Positions 32,664-42,855 of a stretch of 42,999 nt of DNA are shown one piece after another. The stretch covers positions 1 through 42,999 of the forward strand of contig CALCZN010000088.1 in NCBI GenBank assembly GCA_937903095.1, written 5' to 3'. The DNA comes from Zeimonas sp937903095. Lineage in GTDB: Bacteria; Pseudomonadota; Gammaproteobacteria; Burkholderiales; Burkholderiaceae_E. Made by a program: the position numbers and the translations under genes. The first letter of the stretch is position 1; each line of letters begins with the position of its first letter. Under the pieces are notes generated by a model, which worked only from the letters and a program-made list of their open reading frames with translations, searched no databases and was not told the origin of the DNA.

Positions 32664-35486
32664 ATGTCTTCTCGCAATCGGTCTTCCCGAGTCAAACGCG
32701 CACGCCCTTTAGACGGGCGTGCGCGTGAAGACAAGGCAGCGCTTATCTCCCGGCTGCTCTCAAGGCCTATCGGCACCCGCGCGCCGATACGCACAGAGGA
32801 GGCCACACCAGCCTTGCGCGATGTCGATGAAGCGCGAGAGGCGATACCACCAGCAGACGGGGGCGGACAAGCGGACAGCGCCGAATGCGTGGAACCACAA
32901 TCGCCCAAGTCCGAGGATGGGCCACGCTTTGGCAGTGCGCAACTGCAGTACTTCGCTCGTGAAGAGCCGTCGAAGGAACTCAAGCCTCAGCCTTGGACCG
33001 GACAAATCGTCAACGTAGCCTTGCAGGCAGCCGAGACTTCAGGCGTCCACCTTTGCCTACTCTGGCCCACACGACTGACTTCGGTTGCTCGCTTGCACTC
33101 CATGGCGAGCCTCGAGCGAAATTGCGCAACTGACCTTCGGGGGTTGCGTACGGTCTTCTACCCAGGAAACAACGCAACGCGGCTCGCACTGGATGGGGTG
33201 CTTGTCGAGCGCATACGGTTGAGTGAAGTGTTTCGCAACCTCTGGGATGCCTCCGGGATAACGACAGAGCTGAGATGCCAAACAGAATCGGCATCGTTTC
33301 AGGCAGCGCTCGAGGCACTCAACGAAATCCAGAGTTGGTCTCCGGAGGTTGCCAATCCAGCGCTCGCCGAGCTCATCCCGACTTTCGTGTTTGACCATGG
33401 TGCGCACGAATGGCGAAGCGCAACGCAAAGCCCGCTGGAGCGGTCGCTGAAAAAAATATCTCGAACGACGAGAAGGCGGTCGCTGCGAGAGCAACTGGCA
33501 GACGAGTGGCGAGATGGGGCGGCAGCGCCAGGCGCGCTCTTCGTCTTGCACGCTCGTACGAACAAGGATGATTGGCAAGAGGCGCTCACGGCGCGCTGCC
33601 TTCGCGGCTCGAACGTCCCACATCTGTTGATGCTCGACGCAACCAGCACCACCGGGCGGCGGAATTTCAAGGCAGTGTCGCAGATTGTTCCGTTTCTAGC
33701 GTGTGCTCGCGACGCCGGACAAACGCAACCAGGCGCAGTGATTCTTGCCGATGACCCGAAGACCTTCTTCATTCTGCGAGCCCAACTACGAGAACGGGGA
33801 TTGTCACTGGAAGAGCACGTTTGGGCCGGCGAGGCTGAAGACGCACTACTCTCAGCCGACCCCTTGCCCGCCGACTGGGTACCTGAGCCGAAAAGCAACG
33901 CCAACGTCGCCGTCGCCATTGTCGACCGCGATGCCGCATCGCTTGCGCTTAGGTTTCAGCGCCTCGCTCGTGCGGCGGGTAACGAGGAATCGCCAGCCTT
34001 CCAGTCGATGATGGCCGCATGCCACTACATCGTGCGGCTATCCAACATGCCAGCGGGCTACGCCGACCTCACGGAAGCAGGGGCGCAAGGCGAGTTCAAC
34101 AGCTTTAGCGAGCAGCGCAATGCCTGGAGCAGCGTGGAGTCCGCCATCCGTGCGGCGCTCGCGGCGGGTGCGTTGCGTGAACGCTTGGACAGCGTGGAAC
34201 GAGCCCTACAACGTGCGCAAAAGCTTATCGATGACTGGTCCGACGCAACGCCGATGGCAGCAAAGCTGTTCGCGGAAGTGGAACGGAGCGCGACCGGTGC
34301 GCGCTCGGCTTTGTGCCTTGTTCTTCCGAATGACGACTACCTGCGACTTGCACGGCGCTATCTGGAGCGCAAGTTCGGTAGTCGATGGGCTGAGATTCTT
34401 TGCCGAATCGAGTGGCATACCTTGGCCTCGGTCGGCCGCGGATTGGACGACTCGCGCCCTAACCAGCGCTTTGTCTTTGTCGGTATGAATCGGGATGTGC
34501 TCAAGCTCTTGCTCGCACATCCGCGCCTGCCGCACGGTTCTGCGCTCTTCGTGCCGTATCGGCAAGCCGACGACGCGCTGAAAACACTTGCCGGCATGCG
34601 AACACTCGAACCGTTCAAGGCCTATCGGGGGCGTATTGGCCTGCTGATGCAGGCACTTGAGGCGCGTCTGAAGGAAGTTCCGAATCCGATAACCATTGAG
34701 CAGTTGCGTCCGTTCTCGTTCAAGTTCGACTTTCAATCCAAGACAAGGGGCGAGCAGGCTGCTTCCGACGCATACCGGTTCGACCTCGAAGGCGGTGGCC
34801 ATCTTTGGGCGTCTAGCTGGGTGTATCGCTACGAGCCAGACGAAGACCCCTGTTTCCGACGTGTTTCAGTTCAGAGCATTCAGCCAGACGATTTTGTGTT
34901 CGAGATGTCGCCCGAGATGCGCGACAAGGTCGAGCAAGCGCTCGGGTTGGGTGTTCAATCCGGCGCAATTTCTCCCACGCACGCGATGCTTCGCCTGTAC
35001 CGCGACGATATCGAACGTAGGTGCGCCGCGCTGTTCCCGTTGGCGTCGAATCGCGCTGCTCTTGCGCGAGCCATTCACAAGGCGATGATGGCCCTCGACG
35101 AGGCGCTTGCTTCCACGTGCCGTGTCGAACGTATCGCCTACTGGCTCCACGCCGACGAAGATGACCGACGCCCGCACGGAGCAAGCGACTGGAAATTCTT
35201 CGAGCTGTTCTGTCGAGCGCTTCAGATGAGCGACGAAAGTGCGCGGAACTACTGGTCGCTGATACACGGTACGCGGGTTTTCAACCAGAACCAAGGCCGA
35301 GCACTAGCCGCGCAGTACGCCGAAATTCTCTTTCAGCCCGAAAGCTCAGTTGTCTATCGGCGGTTGACGCCGGAGGTCGTGCAGGGACTTCGGCAGGAAG
35401 CAATCCAAAGCCTTGCCCGCGTCGAGCGCGTCATCGTGCCGCTCGGCAATCAGGCTGAACGCCAAGATGCAGTTGCGGAGACGTAA
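32664..35486 (+). CDS. Unknown 940-residue protein in the DISARM operon (DrmE-like candidate)
   Basis: Not recognised with confidence. The N-terminal ~100 residues are charged and disordered (RRPLDGRAREDKAALI-like, then Pro/Glu-rich). The body has repeated alpha/beta units: VALQAAETSGVHLCLLWP, HLLMLDATSTTGRRN, GAVILADDPKTFFILRAQL, ALCLVLPNDDYLRLARRYL, RFVFVGMNRDVLKLLLAHP, then an all-beta C-terminal part (FRRVSVQSIQPDDFVFEMS) and helices. I see no Walker A, DEAH or SNF2 box, so it is not DrmD. Its slot between the methylase and the helicase is where DISARM has a class-specific gene (DrmD or DrmE); a degenerate helicase-like scaffold is possible. Ends three bases before drmA. Confidence 0.7.
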   Translation: MSSRNRSSRVKRARPLDGRAREDKAALISRLLSRPIGTRAPIRTEEATPALRDVDEAREAIPPADGGGQADSAECVEPQSPKSEDGPRFGSAQLQYFAREEPSKELKPQPWTGQIVNVALQAAETSGVHLCLLWPTRLTSVARLHSMASLERNCATDLRGLRTVFYPGNNATRLALDGVLVERIRLSEVFRNLWDASGITTELRCQTESASFQAALEALNEIQSWSPEVANPALAELIPTFVFDHGAHEWRSATQSPLERSLKKISRTTRRRSLREQLADEWRDGAAAPGALFVLHARTNKDDWQEALTARCLRGSNVPHLLMLDATSTTGRRNFKAVSQIVPFLACARDAGQTQPGAVILADDPKTFFILRAQLRERGLSLEEHVWAGEAEDALLSADPLPADWVPEPKSNANVAVAIVDRDAASLALRFQRLARAAGNEESPAFQSMMAACHYIVRLSNMPAGYADLTEAGAQGEFNSFSEQRNAWSSVESAIRAALAAGALRERLDSVERALQRAQKLIDDWSDATPMAAKLFAEVERSATGARSALCLVLPNDDYLRLARRYLERKFGSRWAEILCRIEWHTLASVGRGLDDSRPNQRFVFVGMNRDVLKLLLAHPRLPHGSALFVPYRQADDALKTLAGMRTLEPFKAYRGRIGLLMQALEARLKEVPNPITIEQLRPFSFKFDFQSKTRGEQAASDAYRFDLEGGGHLWASSWVYRYEPDEDPCFRRVSVQSIQPDDFVFEMSPEMRDKVEQALGLGVQSGAISPTHAMLRLYRDDIERRCAALFPLASNRAALARAIHKAMMALDEALASTCRVERIAYWLHADEDDRRPHGASDWKFFELFCRALQMSDESARNYWSLIHGTRVFNQNQGRALAAQYAEILFQPESSVVYRRLTPEVVQGLRQEAIQSLARVERVIVPLGNQAERQDAVAET

Positions 35487-35489
35487 CCC

Positions 35490-38400
35490 ATGTCGGTACT
35501 AAGCAAGAACCCGCGCGATATTCATGATGCGTGCAAGGAGGCGGTCGTCGACAGCCTCTTGAACAACCTATCGGCGCGGCTTGCCGGGCGAGACGAGTTC
35601 TACTCGACAGTCTACGCCGCGAAGCCCAGCGCGACGCTTGCCTCCGAGTTCTTGTTGCCGATGCCCCTGGAGGAACGGCGCGGCGATGAGGAAGCCGACC
35701 CCATTCTTCTAAGCGCGCACGGTTTGGACTTTCAGCTGGCCCGAAGCGCAGACCGTGAAACGTTACGGGTTCGGCTGAGCGGTTCGGTGTATGTGCGCGT
35801 GCTTCCTTCCGAGGTAGAAATTGCGCCGGGAGGAGTCCTTAAGCCGACGTTTCAGCCGACCAAGGAAGCGAAGAAGGAACTGAAGAAACGTCTGAAAGAA
35901 GCACTCGATGCGCTGCGACGTGAGCTGGGGATGGAGCGACGTGGCTCACGCCGCCATCCCGACTGGGCGGCGCGAAGCTTGGACGTGCGCCGTAAGGTCC
36001 ACGAGCACATGGGATTTGGGTTTGACAATACGCTGGACCGGACGCAATCGGAAGCGCCGGATAGCGAAGCGAGCGCCGGTCCGGAGAGCGGCACGGCAGC
36101 CGTCTCTGGTGAAGAAGAGGACAAGCCTGACCTCGAGGTGCACCCCACGCCAGAAATGCCGGATGCGCTCGCCGAGCCGATGACGCCTCCTGCGAAGTGG
36201 TGGCGCCTAGACCTCGAGTTGCCTGGATTCGATTTCTCGCTCGCCAGCGCCGAGGAAGACGCGAAGAAAGCCAGCCAAGAACTTAACGAATCCATTCGCG
36301 CGCAACTCGAGAAGTGGGCCAACAGCGCCGATGAGGCGCACGGCGGTCGGTTATGGGGGTTTCGCCATGGGGCAGAAATGCGCCCGTCGGACTTGCTTGA
36401 CTGGCAGCGGTTCTTGCGGCGCGTTCGTGAGTCCGACCTGAAGATTGCTCTTCCGAAAATCGAGATGCGATGGGTCGTGCAAGTAGCGCAAGACCCGGCC
36501 GACTTGAGCCGCACCACCGTTCACGTGGCGCTCGAGAACTGGAGCGAGCCGCTGACCGCGGTCAACAGGAAGGAGGTTGAGACTGCGTTTTTCGGCGTGC
36601 GAATCGAGCTGGCGATTCCCCGGCATGCACACCGGCCTTTGCGGCTTGACCGCGTCAAGCCGTCCTACCGGTACAGCCAGTACCTTGCCTATCCGGCGCT
36701 CGGTTTCAACGGAGCTGTTACCGCAGATGCGGAAGGCGACTCTCTCATTTTGCGCACCACCTGGTCACCTCGGTACGTCTTGCCTCGCATCGTGCCGGCC
36801 GAGCATTCGGTGGAACAGCGCATGACCGAACTCGCCAAGGCTGACTGTCTCGCGGGGCTCGAGCCGTTGTTGGTCGCCTACGAGCAATGGCTGCGTGAAG
36901 TCGAGAAGCATCCGGTAGACATCGGCCCAGAAGGGCCTCTGGAAGGCGAATCGCTTCGTCGTGAGAAGGAGCAGCTGCAACTCGACGTCCTTGCGTGGAA
37001 GGCCGAATGCGAGGCGATTGCCTGTGGCATCGCCATCCTGAAGAAATCGCGCGAACACTGGAGCGGCCCCGGGGCGCAGAAATCTCCTCTGGGAATTCCC
37101 TTCGAGGCCTGGGTGTGCATGAATCTCTCCATGGCGGAGGTGGCACGGCGCAAGGGATACACGGAATGGCGCCTGTTTCAGCTTGCTTTCATTCTCGCGA
37201 GCATCCCGGCTTTCGCGACACGCATCCCAGCGTTTCACGACTTCTACAAGGGCGAGGTCGCCCGCACCGCCAATGCAGTAACGCTGCTGTATTTCGCCAC
37301 GGGTGGGGGCAAGTCCGAGGCGTTTCTCGGCTTGCTGCTGTTCGTTCTTTTTCTCGACCGCCTGCGCGGCAAACATCACGGCGTGAGCGCCCTGATGCGC
37401 TATCCGCTGCGTTTGTTGACGTTGCAGCAGGCGCGCCGGACGTTCGCCGCCATGGGCGCGGCCGAGAGCGTTCGGTACGCACGCGGGCATCCGGGCGAAG
37501 CGTTCTCGCTCGGGTTCTGGGTGGGGAGCTCCAACACTCCGAACTGGCACAGCGACGAAGGCTATTCGGATGTCCCGACCGTGCAAGACGAGCCGCCTGG
37601 GGCGGAGGATTCCATTGCTGGTCGTGCACCCTACAAGGGCTGCAAAGAGCGGTGGCTCAAGCTCGATAGTTGTCCGTTTTGCTTGTCGGGCAAGCTCGCT
37701 CTTCGACGCGTCACGCCACGTGAAGGGGGTACGTTGGGACACTACTGCACGTCGCCCAAGGCGAAGTGCTCGTGGAACGCGAGGTTTGACGAACCGACGC
37801 CGCTTCCGTTCTACATCGTGGATGAAGACATCTACGACCTCGCCCCTTCAGTGCTTCTGGGGACCGTAGATAAGCTCGCTGCGCTTGGACAGTCGCAGGG
37901 GACGATTCGAAAGTTTTTCGGCTTGTTCGGCTTCGCTCCGCTCATCGAAAAGGACACGGAACGGCTTCTCGTTCCACGTTGGCCTCGAGACTGGGAGGGC
38001 GAACCGGGAACGAAAACGCGTCCCCTCTTTCCGAGCTTTGCGAGCGGCGAGAAGCGGTTCTTCGACCCGTTCCCCAGCCTTCTCATTCAGGACGAAGCGC
38101 ACCTGCTCGACGAATCACTCGGTACGTTTGCTGGGCTTTTCGAGTCGGCACTGGAGGCAGCGTTCGATGAGTTGGCGCCGTTGCTGTCTGGACAACTTGC
38201 ATGTGAGCCAGACTCGACAACCCGCCGGCGCATCAAGGTGATTGCCGCTTCGGCGACCGTGAACGAGCCGCAGCGCCAGATGCGCAACCTGTATCAGCGC
38301 GAGCACACGGTCCAGTTTCCGCATCCCGGGCCGAGCCTTTACGAGTCCTTCTACGCCAGGCCGAAGGGCCCGGACGACTCTGACCACGATGGGGAGCGCC

Positions 38401-39728
38401 GCGCCTTATCGGACGAAGACGTCGAGCTTCGGAGTCACTGGGCGCGTGTGTACGGTGCCATTCTGACCAACGGGCACCGGCATACCGTGGCGATGGCCTC
38501 GGTCCTTTCGCACTTTCACCTGCTGGTGACGAGTCTGTACGAACGGCTGCGAAGCGGCGAGGAAGCGTCGCTGGAGAGCGCTCGCAAGGAACTCGAGCAC
38601 TGGGTGTCGCCGGGCCCGCTTGCCGCGCAACACCGGCGCGAGATTCTGCAGGCGGACGCAGCGACGTTACTCATGCTGGTGGACCTGCATCGCATTTCAC
38701 TCACCTACGTGACGAACAAGAAGGGCGGCGACCAGGTCATCGACACGGAGAAGACCCAATTCGAGAAGCTGCATGCACAAGCCGGCCTCGCCGAGCACAC
38801 ACTGGCCGCCGAGCTCATCTCAGGGGCCGTATCGGCTGCTCAGATTCAGGAAATCGTGCGGCGCGCCGAAACGCGTGTCCCGGCGGGTCAGCCGTTCCCG
38901 CATTTGAACGAAACGCTTCGCTCCATCATTGCGACTTCGGCCGTCTCCCACGGAGTGGACGTCGAGGAGTTCAACGCGATGTTCTTTGCCGGAATGCCCT
39001 CGGACATCGCCGAATACATCCAGGCGTCCTCGCGCGCCGGCCGCACACACGTTGGCTTCTCGGTCCTTGTGCCGGTCCCTCAACGCTACCGTGACCGGTT
39101 CATCGTCGAGGTTCACGACATCTTCCATCGCTTTCTCGAGCGGATGATTCTGCCGGCGGCCGTCGACCGCTGGGCAGAGAAGGCGCTGGTTCGGGTCATG
39201 CCCAGCTTTTTCCAGGAGTATGTGTGCGGCGTCAACGGCATCCAGGCGCTGTGCGAGGCCGAGGATTCCAATAAGCGCACCGTCCCTATCTACAACAGCG
39301 CCATCGATGCGCGCGACTTCCTAAATCGGCGTACTGCGCTGGAGCGCACAGAGCGGTTCATCGCAACGGCAATAGGCCTCGATGTGGCGCTACAACCGGA
39401 CGGCGCAGCCTACTATCGCGCACTCGTCAAGGACCAACTCGCACGCTATCGAGAGGACTTCGAGTCGGACCGGCTGGTGAATGGAACCTGGCTGGGAAGG
39501 TTCTTTGAACTGCGCGACGCAAGCCTCAGGCCGATGACGTCGCTGCGTGACGTAGACATGCCGGGAGTGCTTCACGAGTCTCAGTCCGATGCATGGGGGA
39601 AAAGGGTCCCTGAAGGAGCAACGGCGCGTGCGATGCAATTCATCCGCCGCGGTTCCGGCGCAGACGTGGACGACATCGACGCACGCCGCGAAGGGTATGA
39701 GGCGACGACGCGGGAGAGACGCGCATGA
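35490..39728 (+). CDS. drmA: DISARM helicase DrmA
   Basis: 1412 residues. A ~450-residue N-terminal region precedes an SF2 helicase core: Walker A ATGGGKSEA (about 605-613), DEAH box LLIQDEAHLLDE (about 867), motif III AASATVNE (about 921) and the second lobe with ATSAVSHGVDVEEF and QASSRAGRTHVG (arginine finger region, about 1180). A zinc-binding pair of Cys motifs lies in between (CPFC at about 727-730, then C..C near 755). Motif order and size fit DrmA, which loads on DNA with DrmB and recognises phage DNA ends. It overlaps drmB by ATGA. Confidence 0.9.
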   Translation: MSVLSKNPRDIHDACKEAVVDSLLNNLSARLAGRDEFYSTVYAAKPSATLASEFLLPMPLEERRGDEEADPILLSAHGLDFQLARSADRETLRVRLSGSVYVRVLPSEVEIAPGGVLKPTFQPTKEAKKELKKRLKEALDALRRELGMERRGSRRHPDWAARSLDVRRKVHEHMGFGFDNTLDRTQSEAPDSEASAGPESGTAAVSGEEEDKPDLEVHPTPEMPDALAEPMTPPAKWWRLDLELPGFDFSLASAEEDAKKASQELNESIRAQLEKWANSADEAHGGRLWGFRHGAEMRPSDLLDWQRFLRRVRESDLKIALPKIEMRWVVQVAQDPADLSRTTVHVALENWSEPLTAVNRKEVETAFFGVRIELAIPRHAHRPLRLDRVKPSYRYSQYLAYPALGFNGAVTADAEGDSLILRTTWSPRYVLPRIVPAEHSVEQRMTELAKADCLAGLEPLLVAYEQWLREVEKHPVDIGPEGPLEGESLRREKEQLQLDVLAWKAECEAIACGIAILKKSREHWSGPGAQKSPLGIPFEAWVCMNLSMAEVARRKGYTEWRLFQLAFILASIPAFATRIPAFHDFYKGEVARTANAVTLLYFATGGGKSEAFLGLLLFVLFLDRLRGKHHGVSALMRYPLRLLTLQQARRTFAAMGAAESVRYARGHPGEAFSLGFWVGSSNTPNWHSDEGYSDVPTVQDEPPGAEDSIAGRAPYKGCKERWLKLDSCPFCLSGKLALRRVTPREGGTLGHYCTSPKAKCSWNARFDEPTPLPFYIVDEDIYDLAPSVLLGTVDKLAALGQSQGTIRKFFGLFGFAPLIEKDTERLLVPRWPRDWEGEPGTKTRPLFPSFASGEKRFFDPFPSLLIQDEAHLLDESLGTFAGLFESALEAAFDELAPLLSGQLACEPDSTTRRRIKVIAASATVNEPQRQMRNLYQREHTVQFPHPGPSLYESFYARPKGPDDSDHDGERRALSDEDVELRSHWARVYGAILTNGHRHTVAMASVLSHFHLLVTSLYERLRSGEEASLESARKELEHWVSPGPLAAQHRREILQADAATLLMLVDLHRISLTYVTNKKGGDQVIDTEKTQFEKLHAQAGLAEHTLAAELISGAVSAAQIQEIVRRAETRVPAGQPFPHLNETLRSIIATSAVSHGVDVEEFNAMFFAGMPSDIAEYIQASSRAGRTHVGFSVLVPVPQRYRDRFIVEVHDIFHRFLERMILPAAVDRWAEKALVRVMPSFFQEYVCGVNGIQALCEAEDSNKRTVPIYNSAIDARDFLNRRTALERTERFIATAIGLDVALQPDGAAYYRALVKDQLARYREDFESDRLVNGTWLGRFFELRDASLRPMTSLRDVDMPGVLHESQSDAWGKRVPEGATARAMQFIRRGSGADVDDIDARREGYEATTRERRA

Positions 39729-41956
39729 GTCAAGCGAAGACAATGAACCGTTCGCGCAACCAGCTCGCGACGGCGTACGCACCCCAAAGCTTCTTCACTT
39801 TCGAAGGCGGTCTGGGCGCCTGCATCGCTTGCTCGGTTGCGGGCGAACCGGTCACGCTGAGTGAGCCGACGACCGAGCAGATTTTCGAGCGAATCAACGA
39901 GCTGGGGCGCGCCTGGTTCGATGCGGCGATGAGCGCCCGCGAACATGATTCCGAGAAGCGGAAGCCAATTGCCGAGCAGTGCGTCGATATTCGCTTGCTC
40001 GATGGGACCCGCGCGCGATTCCAGACACCCGGACAGGACCGATTGCTCTTGTGTCGACCATCGCACATGGGGTACTCCCCCGCGCCGCTGGCCTTTGTGT
40101 GTCGTAACTGTGGGTTGTTTCGGGACTACGAAAGCCTCAAGGAGTTCGAGAGGGGACTGCCGAACCTGAGCGAATCGCGGTGCCGAAGCGCGCCGAGCGG
40201 TGGCGTGTGCGACTGGGAACAGCTCGACGTCATCTTCGTGCACTGGTCCGGGAACTGGGAACAACCGTTTCCCGGGCAGTACCAGTGGGATGAGCACGAG
40301 AAAAAGGTGGTGAAACGGCGCGACACCTGTACCTGCGGTAGCGCGGATTTTCGACTGAATCGACGCGCCCCCGGTATTGGGGACTGGTTTTTCGAGTGCG
40401 CTGCCTGCAACAAACCACTCTCGGCGAAATGGCTGCAGAACGATGAGGAGTCCTTGAGGATTCTGGGCCTCAATGGCGGTGTACCAGAACATACAGATGT
40501 GCGGATGCAGGCCACGCCCTACCGCGCATCCAACGCGTACTACGTCAAGTCAGACCTCTTCATTGACTTCAAGGATGGAGGGCATGACTTGCTCGCTCGT
40601 CTTCGCCCGGGGCGAGAAGCAGAGCTGAAGGATTTCATCGCCGTTCATTTTGGCCTGGGGGCCGTTGCTCCCACCGATGCCGACGTGGAGGCGGCGTGCC
40701 GAGGGCGGGAGGACTGCGCCAAAGAGTTGTTGGATTACCAATCCGCTTGCGCGCAGTTGAAGATGTTGGAGTCGTTCGGTACCGCGGCGCCCGAGCAGCG
40801 TGCTCTCTTCGAGCAAACGGCGCATGGCATGAAGCAGCGCGTTATCGATAGTCTCATCGAGCGCCGAGTACTTGTGCCGAACGTGTCTCTGCCGTCCGAA
40901 TTGGAGGCTAACCTCGCGCATCGGCAAGCTCGCTTCGCATCGAAGTTCGACCCGTTTCGGCTGGCCGTTGAGCACGAAGCGTTGCGAACCACCCGGCTTG
41001 CTGTCGAAACACGAAACAGGGGAAAGAAGCGCTACGTTTCGTTCACGAGGCTCGACGAAGACTTGTCGCCCGAGCTCCTTGAAGATGTCCAACAACGACA
41101 AAACCAAACGCGCGCGCTGCTTGATGCGCTGGGTCTTGCAGACATGGGCCTCATTCGCGAGTTCGACCTTTGCCGGTTCAGCTTCGGCTACACCCGAATG
41201 GAATCGCAGCCTGTGCTTGTCGGCAAACGCAACGACAACATGCCGGTGCGGCTAAACCTTTTTCCGCAGGTTCGACTGGACAGCGGGATGAAGACGCCCA
41301 TCTACGTTGTGCAGCAAGGCAACGAAGCACTGTACGTCCGGCTGCGAGAGGATGTGGTCCTCACCTGGCTTGATAGTTTGGACTGTGAGGACATGTTCGT
41401 GCTGGGCGAAGGCGAAAAAATTGGCGCGCACCTTCTCACGCGAGCGCACCCCATGGGACCGTTCCTCGACCGACTGCCGCAAAGCGACAGGCCGGGAGTG
41501 TACTTGTACCTGTATACGCTGTTGCACAGCTACGCGCACCTGCTCATGCGCCATGTATCCGAGTACTCCGGATTGGACCTCGGTTCGCTCGGCGAATACA
41601 TCTTCCCTGCCGACCTTGCCTTCGTCGTCTACCGTAACGGTACGACGATGGATTTGGGCAATCTTTCGGCGATGTGGCGTAACGCGGGGACGCCGCTGCT
41701 ACGCGCGATGCTGGCCCCCAAGGCGACACAGTGCGGAACAGGTTCTCTTTGCACACATCGAGGCGGCTCATGCCCGGATTGCACGATGATTCCTGAGACG
41801 TCGTGCATTGCCAGCAACAAGCTGTTGTCGCGCTCGGTATTGCGCTCGATTGGCGGGCGACCGCGATTTGACACGCGGGCGGGCGCTATTGAGGGCTATC
41901 TCGACTTCGCTCAGGCGGCGGCGCATAAGCGGGCTGAGGTGGACTGCCCGAGTTGA
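39725..41956 (+). CDS. drmB: DISARM protein DrmB (DUF1998)
   Basis: 743 residues. DUF1998-type protein and partner of DrmA. Zinc-binding cysteines are visible in the N-terminal third (CRNCG about 126-130, CTCGSADF about 202, CAACNKP about 226) and at the C-terminus (SLCTHRGGSCPDCTMIP, ~670-690, the typical DUF1998 end). Between are helical segments and LYLYTLLHSYAHLLMRHV with SGLDLGSLGEYIFP, a conserved part of this family. It overlaps drmA and ends one base before the next start codon. No nucleotide-binding motif, as expected. Confidence 0.9.
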   Translation: MSQAKTMNRSRNQLATAYAPQSFFTFEGGLGACIACSVAGEPVTLSEPTTEQIFERINELGRAWFDAAMSAREHDSEKRKPIAEQCVDIRLLDGTRARFQTPGQDRLLLCRPSHMGYSPAPLAFVCRNCGLFRDYESLKEFERGLPNLSESRCRSAPSGGVCDWEQLDVIFVHWSGNWEQPFPGQYQWDEHEKKVVKRRDTCTCGSADFRLNRRAPGIGDWFFECAACNKPLSAKWLQNDEESLRILGLNGGVPEHTDVRMQATPYRASNAYYVKSDLFIDFKDGGHDLLARLRPGREAELKDFIAVHFGLGAVAPTDADVEAACRGREDCAKELLDYQSACAQLKMLESFGTAAPEQRALFEQTAHGMKQRVIDSLIERRVLVPNVSLPSELEANLAHRQARFASKFDPFRLAVEHEALRTTRLAVETRNRGKKRYVSFTRLDEDLSPELLEDVQQRQNQTRALLDALGLADMGLIREFDLCRFSFGYTRMESQPVLVGKRNDNMPVRLNLFPQVRLDSGMKTPIYVVQQGNEALYVRLREDVVLTWLDSLDCEDMFVLGEGEKIGAHLLTRAHPMGPFLDRLPQSDRPGVYLYLYTLLHSYAHLLMRHVSEYSGLDLGSLGEYIFPADLAFVVYRNGTTMDLGNLSAMWRNAGTPLLRAMLAPKATQCGTGSLCTHRGGSCPDCTMIPETSCIASNKLLSRSVLRSIGGRPRFDTRAGAIEGYLDFAQAAAHKRAEVDCPS

Positions 41957-41957
41957 C

Positions 41958-42833
41958 GTGGACGCGGCGCTCACAGCCTTCGAGAAGCGCGTCCTCTCTG
42001 CTCTTGCGGGGCAGGCGACGCTCGCCGCGGCGTTGCTGGAGGCGTGGTCCCGGCTCCCCTGGGATTCGCCTCAGACGGCCCGCTCGCTGACTCGGGTGGC
42101 GCAGCTCGGAGTCACGGAAGAAAGGGGCGCGCAGGAGATTCTGGCAGCTGCGGTGGGATTAGGTCTAACCGACAACAACTCCGATGGATACAGCGTCCGA
42201 CCGACCGCTGCCGTATCGCTCCGACGGCTCGCTTTCGCCCTGCGAGCCATTTCCCACTACCGTGCATCGGTTCATAGCGATGTCACGACTGCTCGAGTGG
42301 TACTCACCAAGCCGCCGCGTCCAAGCGCCCTCGAGAACGAGCTGACGAACTTGGGTTGGCGCACTGCTGACCTCGAAGCGACTGAGCACGCCTTTCGGGC
42401 GATGGTTCAAGAGGCTCGTGCGCGTGTCGTGGTAATGACGCCGTTCTTCGACGAACGCGGTGCACGTTGGCTGCAGGAACTTTTCGATAACGTGGCGGTC
42501 GGTGTCTCAGCCATCCTTGTGCTGCGCAGCCTCGAAGACACCATGCGGCCAGACTATCCGACGGGGTACCCCTCTATCGCGCCTTGGCTCAAAGCGAAAG
42601 GCGTGCAGGTGTACAACTACTCGGCGCCGCGGCTTGACGGTCGTGGGCGCGAGACGTTTCACGCCAAGGTCGTTCTGTGCGATTCCGACCGGGCTTACGT
42701 TGGGTCGACGAACCTCACTACCGCATCTCTGGAACATTCCATGGAAATGGGCGTGGCCCTAACCGGGAAGGCGGCAGCCGACGTCGCTGTGATTATTCGG
42801 GCGGTCCTTGCCGTGGCCCGCCCGTGCGAGTGA
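41958..42833 (+). CDS. drmC: DISARM protein DrmC, phospholipase-D-fold
   Basis: 291 residues from a GTG one base after the drmB stop; the frame is open upstream inside drmB, but that part is Arg-rich and lacks homology. The N-terminal ~140 residues are helical with a winged-helix look. The PLD domain starts at ARVVVMTPFFDERG and has one HxK motif, H235-A-K237, with the downstream D and G249-S-T-N252. One HKD motif suggests that a dimer forms the active site, as in bacterial Nuc-like PLD nucleases. Last gene of the operon; no terminator seen before the next gene on minus. Confidence 0.88.
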   Translation: MDAALTAFEKRVLSALAGQATLAAALLEAWSRLPWDSPQTARSLTRVAQLGVTEERGAQEILAAAVGLGLTDNNSDGYSVRPTAAVSLRRLAFALRAISHYRASVHSDVTTARVVLTKPPRPSALENELTNLGWRTADLEATEHAFRAMVQEARARVVVMTPFFDERGARWLQELFDNVAVGVSAILVLRSLEDTMRPDYPTGYPSIAPWLKAKGVQVYNYSAPRLDGRGRETFHAKVVLCDSDRAYVGSTNLTTASLEHSMEMGVALTGKAAADVAVIIRAVLAVARPCE

Positions 42834-42855
42834 CGCCTCGGCGCTCGCCGCAGGG

